Assembly: GCA_022722495.1 (NCBI GenBank)
Contig: JAIJLI010000064.1
Span: 1-8,525 of the forward strand
DNA length: 8,525 nt
Source of the DNA: Dialister sp.
Lineage (GTDB): Bacteria > Bacillota > Negativicutes > Veillonellales > Dialisteraceae
Reading direction: 5' to 3'
Part shown: positions 6,771 to 8,525 of the stretch, piece after piece
Numbering within the stretch: the first letter of the stretch is position 1
Layout of the letters: each line of letters starts with the position of its first letter
Notes under the pieces: generated by a model
What the model saw: only the letters and a program-made list of their open reading frames with translations
Told to the model about the DNA's origin: nothing
Databases searched by the model: none
Program-made: the position numbers and the translations under genes

Positions 6771-6970
6771 AAAAAGAGCGGGAAATTAGGGGAGACCCGC
6801 TCTTTTCTGCCTGCGCTCTTGTGAGGGCGATGGGATGTCATCGGGGCTATGGGGAAAGCGGGAAACCATGATATAGGGGTATACCATGGCGGGATGACTC
6901 GCCGATCACGCGAAACGCAGGCAATGGTTTGCTTTAAGACACAGACAATTTGCTTATGCTCTTAAAACAT
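6771..6970 (-). ncRNA. Candidate structured small RNA (about 200 nt), unrecognised
   Basis: A consensus promoter just upstream (6977-7004) and a hairpin terminator (6772-6806) bracket about 200 bases with no convincing ORF. Read on the minus strand the transcript folds as nested helices. A 5' hairpin pairs TTTAAGA (6966-6960) with TCTTAAA (6939-6933). A long-range closing stem pairs TGCCTGCG (6923-6916) with CGCAGGCA (6815-6808). Inside it, GTGA pairs with TCAC (6909-6906, 6824-6821), GGCGA with TCGCC (6903-6899, 6830-6826), and GTCATC with GATGAC (6898-6893, 6842-6837). The tip is a 10-bp hairpin with one mismatch (6889-6880 with 6875-6866) and loop CCCC. A 23-base C/U-rich strand (6865-6843) stays unpaired. 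I do not recognise the family. The rod with closed ends recalls 6S RNA, but I see no diagnostic sequence, and SRP, RNase P and tmRNA signatures are absent. Confidence 0.55.
6772..6806 (-). terminator. Terminator of the candidate small RNA
   Basis: An 11-bp perfect stem (6772-6782 with 6796-6806; core GAGCGGG/CCCGCTC) has a 13-base loop. On the minus strand it ends in five T, on the plus strand in four T then C, so leftward use is favoured. It would also catch read-through from the flavodoxin operon, which has no clear terminator nearer its end. Confidence 0.8.
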
Positions 6971-6992
6971 GCTTTTATTATAAATCATGTTT
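6965..6992. promoter_or_regulatory. 28-bp operator-like dyad on the small-RNA promoter
   Basis: AAACATGCTTT (6965-6975) and AAATCATGTTT (6982-6992) are inverted copies matching at 10 of 11 positions, with 6 bases between. The dyad is centred on the -10 box, so a bound dimer would shut the promoter. It does not resemble the dyad at the tetR start site, a Fur box or an ARG box, so the regulator is unknown. Confidence 0.5.
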
Positions 6993-7004
6993 CATGCTTG
7001 TCAA
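6977..7004 (-). promoter_or_regulatory. Consensus promoter of the candidate small RNA
   Basis: On the minus strand TTGACA (7004-6999) and TATAAT (6982-6977) are both perfect, with a 16-base spacer. The expected start is near 6970. No protein gene follows on this strand before tetR, about 530 bases away and beyond a terminator, so the promoter most simply serves a non-coding RNA. Confidence 0.78.
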
Positions 7005-7057
7005 GTGGCTTTCCCTACTTTTAAAAGATTTCCCCGCTGCAGGCAGCTAAAGAAGAA

Positions 7058-7077
7058 GCTTCATCGCGCTTCATCGC
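7058..7077. repeat. 10-base tandem duplication
   Basis: GCTTCATCGC occurs twice in direct succession (7058-7067 and 7068-7077), just beyond the stop of the lipoprotein flavodoxin gene. It is short and probably a replication slippage product. Confidence 0.6.
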
Positions 7078-7081
7078 CTCC

Positions 7082-7696
7082 CTAGAAGTGCCCGGACCAG
7101 TCGATGAGGTCACTTTCAGAGGCTCCGCCGGCGAAACGAGTCCCTGGAAACCATTCGCCACTCTTGGCCGTTTCTTCTAGCAGCACATCGCTGTCTCCAA
7201 GATCACTGGAATACGATGTGCAGAAAGGAATGACCTGCTTTCCGGAAAAGTCATGACTCCGCACAAAATGATACACAATATTCGGTGCTTCGCCCCACCA
7301 GATCGGATACCCCAGAAAAACCGTCTCATAGCTGTCCCAACCAGGTACATCCCCATCGATCTCCGGCATAAGGCTCCGATCCTGATGTTCGCGGCTGACG
7401 CGGCTGTTGTCATTTCTATAATTGAGATCCGAATCCGTATAGGGTTCTTTCGGCTTGATTTCCCATACATCCAGCCCTTTGGTGCGCGCAATGATTTCCG
7501 CAGCACGTTTTGTATTCCCTGTCGCAGAAAAAAATACTACGATGGCTTTGGCATCTTTCTTCACCATATGGGTCTCGCTCGATGCGCCTGCTGCTTTGCC
7601 CTCGCGATGAGGCACACCCGTAGTTTCCCCGCAGCCGGTTAACCCTCCCGCGGCCAGAAACGCACACGAAAGAGCGATCGCTTTCTTCCACATCAT
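7082..7696 (-). CDS. Lipoprotein flavodoxin
   Basis: This 204-residue protein is a flavodoxin-fold domain anchored as a lipoprotein. Residues 1-21 form a signal peptide with a KK pair and hydrophobic core, ending in the lipobox L-T-G-C (19-22), so mature Cys22 would be lipidated and the domain held outside the cytoplasmic membrane. A short polar linker (23-48) precedes the flavodoxin domain: strand AIVVFF then the FMN-phosphate loop SATGNT (57-62), GYPIWWGEAP (129-138) in the loop next to the flavin, and PFCTSYSSDLGDSD toward the end. The ATG at 7696 overlaps the TGA of the upstream micro-ORF as ATGA, with GGAAGGAAGG just before it; the ATG immediately following (7693) is an alternative. It is the last gene of the redox operon. 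It probably carries electrons or reduces a substrate at the membrane; the partner is unknown. Confidence 0.9.
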   Translation of the reverse strand: MMWKKAIALSCAFLAAGGLTGCGETTGVPHREGKAAGASSETHMVKKDAKAIVVFFSATGNTKRAAEIIARTKGLDVWEIKPKEPYTDSDLNYRNDNSRVSREHQDRSLMPEIDGDVPGWDSYETVFLGYPIWWGEAPNIVYHFVRSHDFSGKQVIPFCTSYSSDLGDSDVLLEETAKSGEWFPGTRFAGGASESDLIDWSGHF

Positions 7697-7854
7697 GATC
7701 CTTCCTTCCCCTCTTCATTTTTCTTTTGATAAATTTGGTAATCGATCTGATCGAGCTGCTGCTGCTTTTCGTGAATATCATCCAGCAGGCGGAAGCGTTC
7801 TTTTCTGAGCTCTTTGATTTTCATCTTTTCGAGCTCTTGATATGGCACATCCAT
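7693..7854 (-). CDS. 53-residue coiled-coil micro-ORF, like a detached MerR-family tail
   Basis: The ATG at 7854 begins one base after the stop of the upstream flavodoxin, and the TGA (7695-7693) overlaps the start of the downstream one as ATGA. The product is 53 residues, highly charged and predicted helical: ELEKMKIKELRKERFRLLDD (7-26), then IHEKQQQLDQIDYQIYQKKN (27-46). The pattern ...LL-(D/E)-x-I-x-x-K-x-x-x-L-D-x-I-D-Y-x-I-Y resembles the C-terminal dimerisation coiled coil of MerR-family regulators, and MerR genes commonly accompany flavodoxin/cupin clusters in Firmicutes. No helix-turn-helix is present or encoded upstream, since the flavodoxin frame abuts. GAGGG 5 bases before the ATG is a plausible ribosome binding site. 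It may be a decayed MerR remnant or a functional small protein. It is intact and translationally coupled on both sides, which argues that it is translated. Confidence 0.72.
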   Translation of the reverse strand: MDVPYQELEKMKIKELRKERFRLLDDIHEKQQQLDQIDYQIYQKKNEEGKEGS

Positions 7855-7855
7855 T

Positions 7856-8353
7856 CTACCCTCGCACTTTCTTCTTCATCATAGAAATCCAAGCGTCCAC
7901 ATCCTTTTCCGGTGTAATCTGTTCGTCGCCCCCATTCGAGTCAAAGCGGACTTCTATCGTCCCGAGTACTTCATCCGTATGGATTAAATTCTTAAGATGC
8001 TTGATGGCGCTCCCTGGCCAGCCACCATGTGTCGTGAAGAAAATCATTTTCTTTCCAGTGAAGTCATGCGTCGTCACGAAGGTACGCATGGCAGGCGCCA
8101 TGGTGTACCACCAGGTCGGCGATCCCAAAGCAATCACATCATATCCCGCGATATCCTTCTTCATCGGCCGCAACGGCGGACACTCCCCCCGCTGTACTTC
8201 TGCCTGCCCCACTTCGATGGTTTCTGCATAAGGGCCATATTTCCTGACTGTCTCGATGCGCTCGATATCCCCCTCCGTGGCTTTTGCCAGCGCTTCCGCG
8301 ATCTTTTTCGTATTTCCATGACTATAGCTGTAGTAAACAATCAGTATCTTCAT
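7856..8353 (-). CDS. Cytosolic flavodoxin family protein
   Basis: This 165-residue single-domain protein has no signal peptide. The N-terminal strand MKILIVYYS leads into the FMN-phosphate loop SYSHGNT (9-15), followed by helix KKIAEALAKA. ALGSPTWWYTMAP (75-87) is the tryptophan-containing loop expected beside the isoalloxazine ring, and FFTTHGGWPGSA toward the end is the third flavin loop. The ATG at 8353 is preferred over the GTG at 8359 because AGAGG lies 5 bases upstream and would overlap the GTG. It follows the cupin gene by 10 bases and is followed after one base by the coiled-coil micro-ORF. It is a likely cytosolic electron carrier or a small NAD(P)H/quinone-type oxidoreductase; the family is broad and no specific partner is evident. 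Confidence 0.92.
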   Translation of the reverse strand: MKILIVYYSYSHGNTKKIAEALAKATEGDIERIETVRKYGPYAETIEVGQAEVQRGECPPLRPMKKDIAGYDVIALGSPTWWYTMAPAMRTFVTTHDFTGKKMIFFTTHGGWPGSAIKHLKNLIHTDEVLGTIEVRFDSNGGDEQITPEKDVDAWISMMKKKVRG

Positions 8354-8363
8354 AGACACCTCT

Positions 8364-8525
8364 TCAGCGAGTTAGCGCGTCATAGGCTGCCGCGCTGACT
8401 TCCTCGCACCACTCATTAGAAAGATCGGTCCCCGGGATCTCAAAAGCCAGATGGCTGAACCAGCTCTCCCTCTTTGCCCCATGCCAGTGTTTCACATTTG
8501 CGGGGATTTCCACGATATCGCCTGC
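8364..8525 (-). CDS. Cupin-domain protein, C-terminal part
   Basis: The last 53 codons and stop (TGA, 8366-8364) of a gene that enters from the right edge. The stretch GDIVEIPANVKHWHGAKRES (2-21) is the second cupin motif, G-x5-P-x2-x2-H with a HWH pair, which normally supplies a metal ligand. It continues with FSHLAFEIPGTDLSNEW (23-39). Small single-domain cupins of this kind sit next to flavodoxins, aldo-keto reductases and MerR regulators in many Firmicutes, and the 10-base spacing to the next gene indicates one transcript. The substrate is not known. The N-terminus and the operon promoter lie outside the window. Confidence 0.85.
   Translation of the reverse strand, partial: AGDIVEIPANVKHWHGAKRESWFSHLAFEIPGTDLSNEWCEEVSAAAYDALTR

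Larger units (their letters stand above)
6444..7081. other. Long gap without a convincing protein gene
   Basis: This 638-base gap lies between tetR and the lipoprotein flavodoxin gene. Bases 6444-6583 are the tetR leader and promoter. Bases 6771-7004 hold the candidate small RNA with its promoter and terminator. Bases 6584-6770 show only minor items: the palindrome GCATGCATGC (6653-6662) and three copies of ATCAGAAAA (starting 6633, 6688 and 6753). Bases 7005-7081 contain a 10-base tandem repeat and no strong terminator for the flavodoxin operon. A plus-strand reading frame at 6659-6871 crosses the terminator hairpin and lacks a ribosome binding site, so I do not call it. Confidence 0.6.

Noticed and set aside
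6659..6871. Plus-strand 70-codon frame in the large gap
   Set aside because: No ribosome binding site, crosses the terminator hairpin at 6772-6806, and overlaps the structured RNA candidate on the other strand.
6786..6887. Minus-strand 33-codon frame inside the candidate RNA
   Set aside because: No Shine-Dalgarno upstream of the ATG, and the frame runs through the nested helices and into the terminator loop; proline/serine-rich product looks like translated C-rich RNA.
6926..6936. GCAAACC on the minus strand, reminiscent of a cyclic-di-GMP (GEMM) riboswitch core
   Set aside because: The second conserved half of the GEMM core is missing and no gene follows on this strand, so it is a chance match.
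7017..7081. Possible terminator of the flavodoxin operon (GCTG/CAGC hairpin near 7036-7048)
   Set aside because: Only a 4-5 bp stem with a very small loop, followed by GGGGAAATC and not a T tract; too weak to call.

Overview
The window looks like chromosomal DNA from an anaerobic, low-to-mid GC Firmicute, most likely a member of the Negativicutes (Dialister/Megasphaera/Selenomonas-like). This is an inference from the protein style: argG-argH in a coupled operon, a stand-alone URO-D-fold protein of the anaerobe type, and a flavodoxin/cupin redox cluster. It is also supported by clean sigma-A type promoters, strong purine-rich ribosome binding sites and hairpin-plus-U-tract terminators. I see no transposase, phage gene, CRISPR array, tRNA or rRNA.

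Layout, left to right. Positions 1-265 hold a bidirectional terminator and, directly after it, a 19-bp perfect inverted repeat; no convincing gene. Positions 266-1291 (minus) encode a URO-D-fold protein that is not HemE. A 377-base divergent intergenic region separates it from a LysR-type regulator at 1669-2583 (plus), the usual arrangement of a LysR regulator and its target. lysR and the arginine operon converge on two hairpin terminators (2586-2625 and 2705-2748). argH (2823-4250) and argG (4247-5500) are on the minus strand, overlap by ATGA, and are driven by a promoter at 5575-5603 that is covered by two candidate ArgR boxes. A TetR regulator (5766-6443, minus) follows, with its own terminator, consensus promoter and an operator-like dyad at its start site.

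The 638-base gap 6444-7081 is the least ordinary part. It carries a minus-strand promoter with perfect TTGACA and TATAAT boxes, a 28-bp operator-like dyad on its -10 box, about 200 bases of strongly self-complementary C-rich sequence without a convincing ORF, and a terminator. I read it as an unrecognised structured small RNA.

The right end is a tight minus-strand redox operon, read from the edge inwards: the C-terminal part of a cupin, a cytosolic flavodoxin (7856-8353), a 53-residue coiled-coil micro-ORF (7693-7854) that resembles the detached tail of a MerR regulator, and a lipoprotein flavodoxin (7082-7696). The last two overlap by ATGA.

How it fits together: argG and argH make arginine from citrulline and aspartate and are probably repressed by ArgR. 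The URO-D-fold protein is probably controlled by the divergent LysR regulator. The cupin and flavodoxins form an accessory redox module whose transcript runs toward the small-RNA locus with no clear terminator in between.
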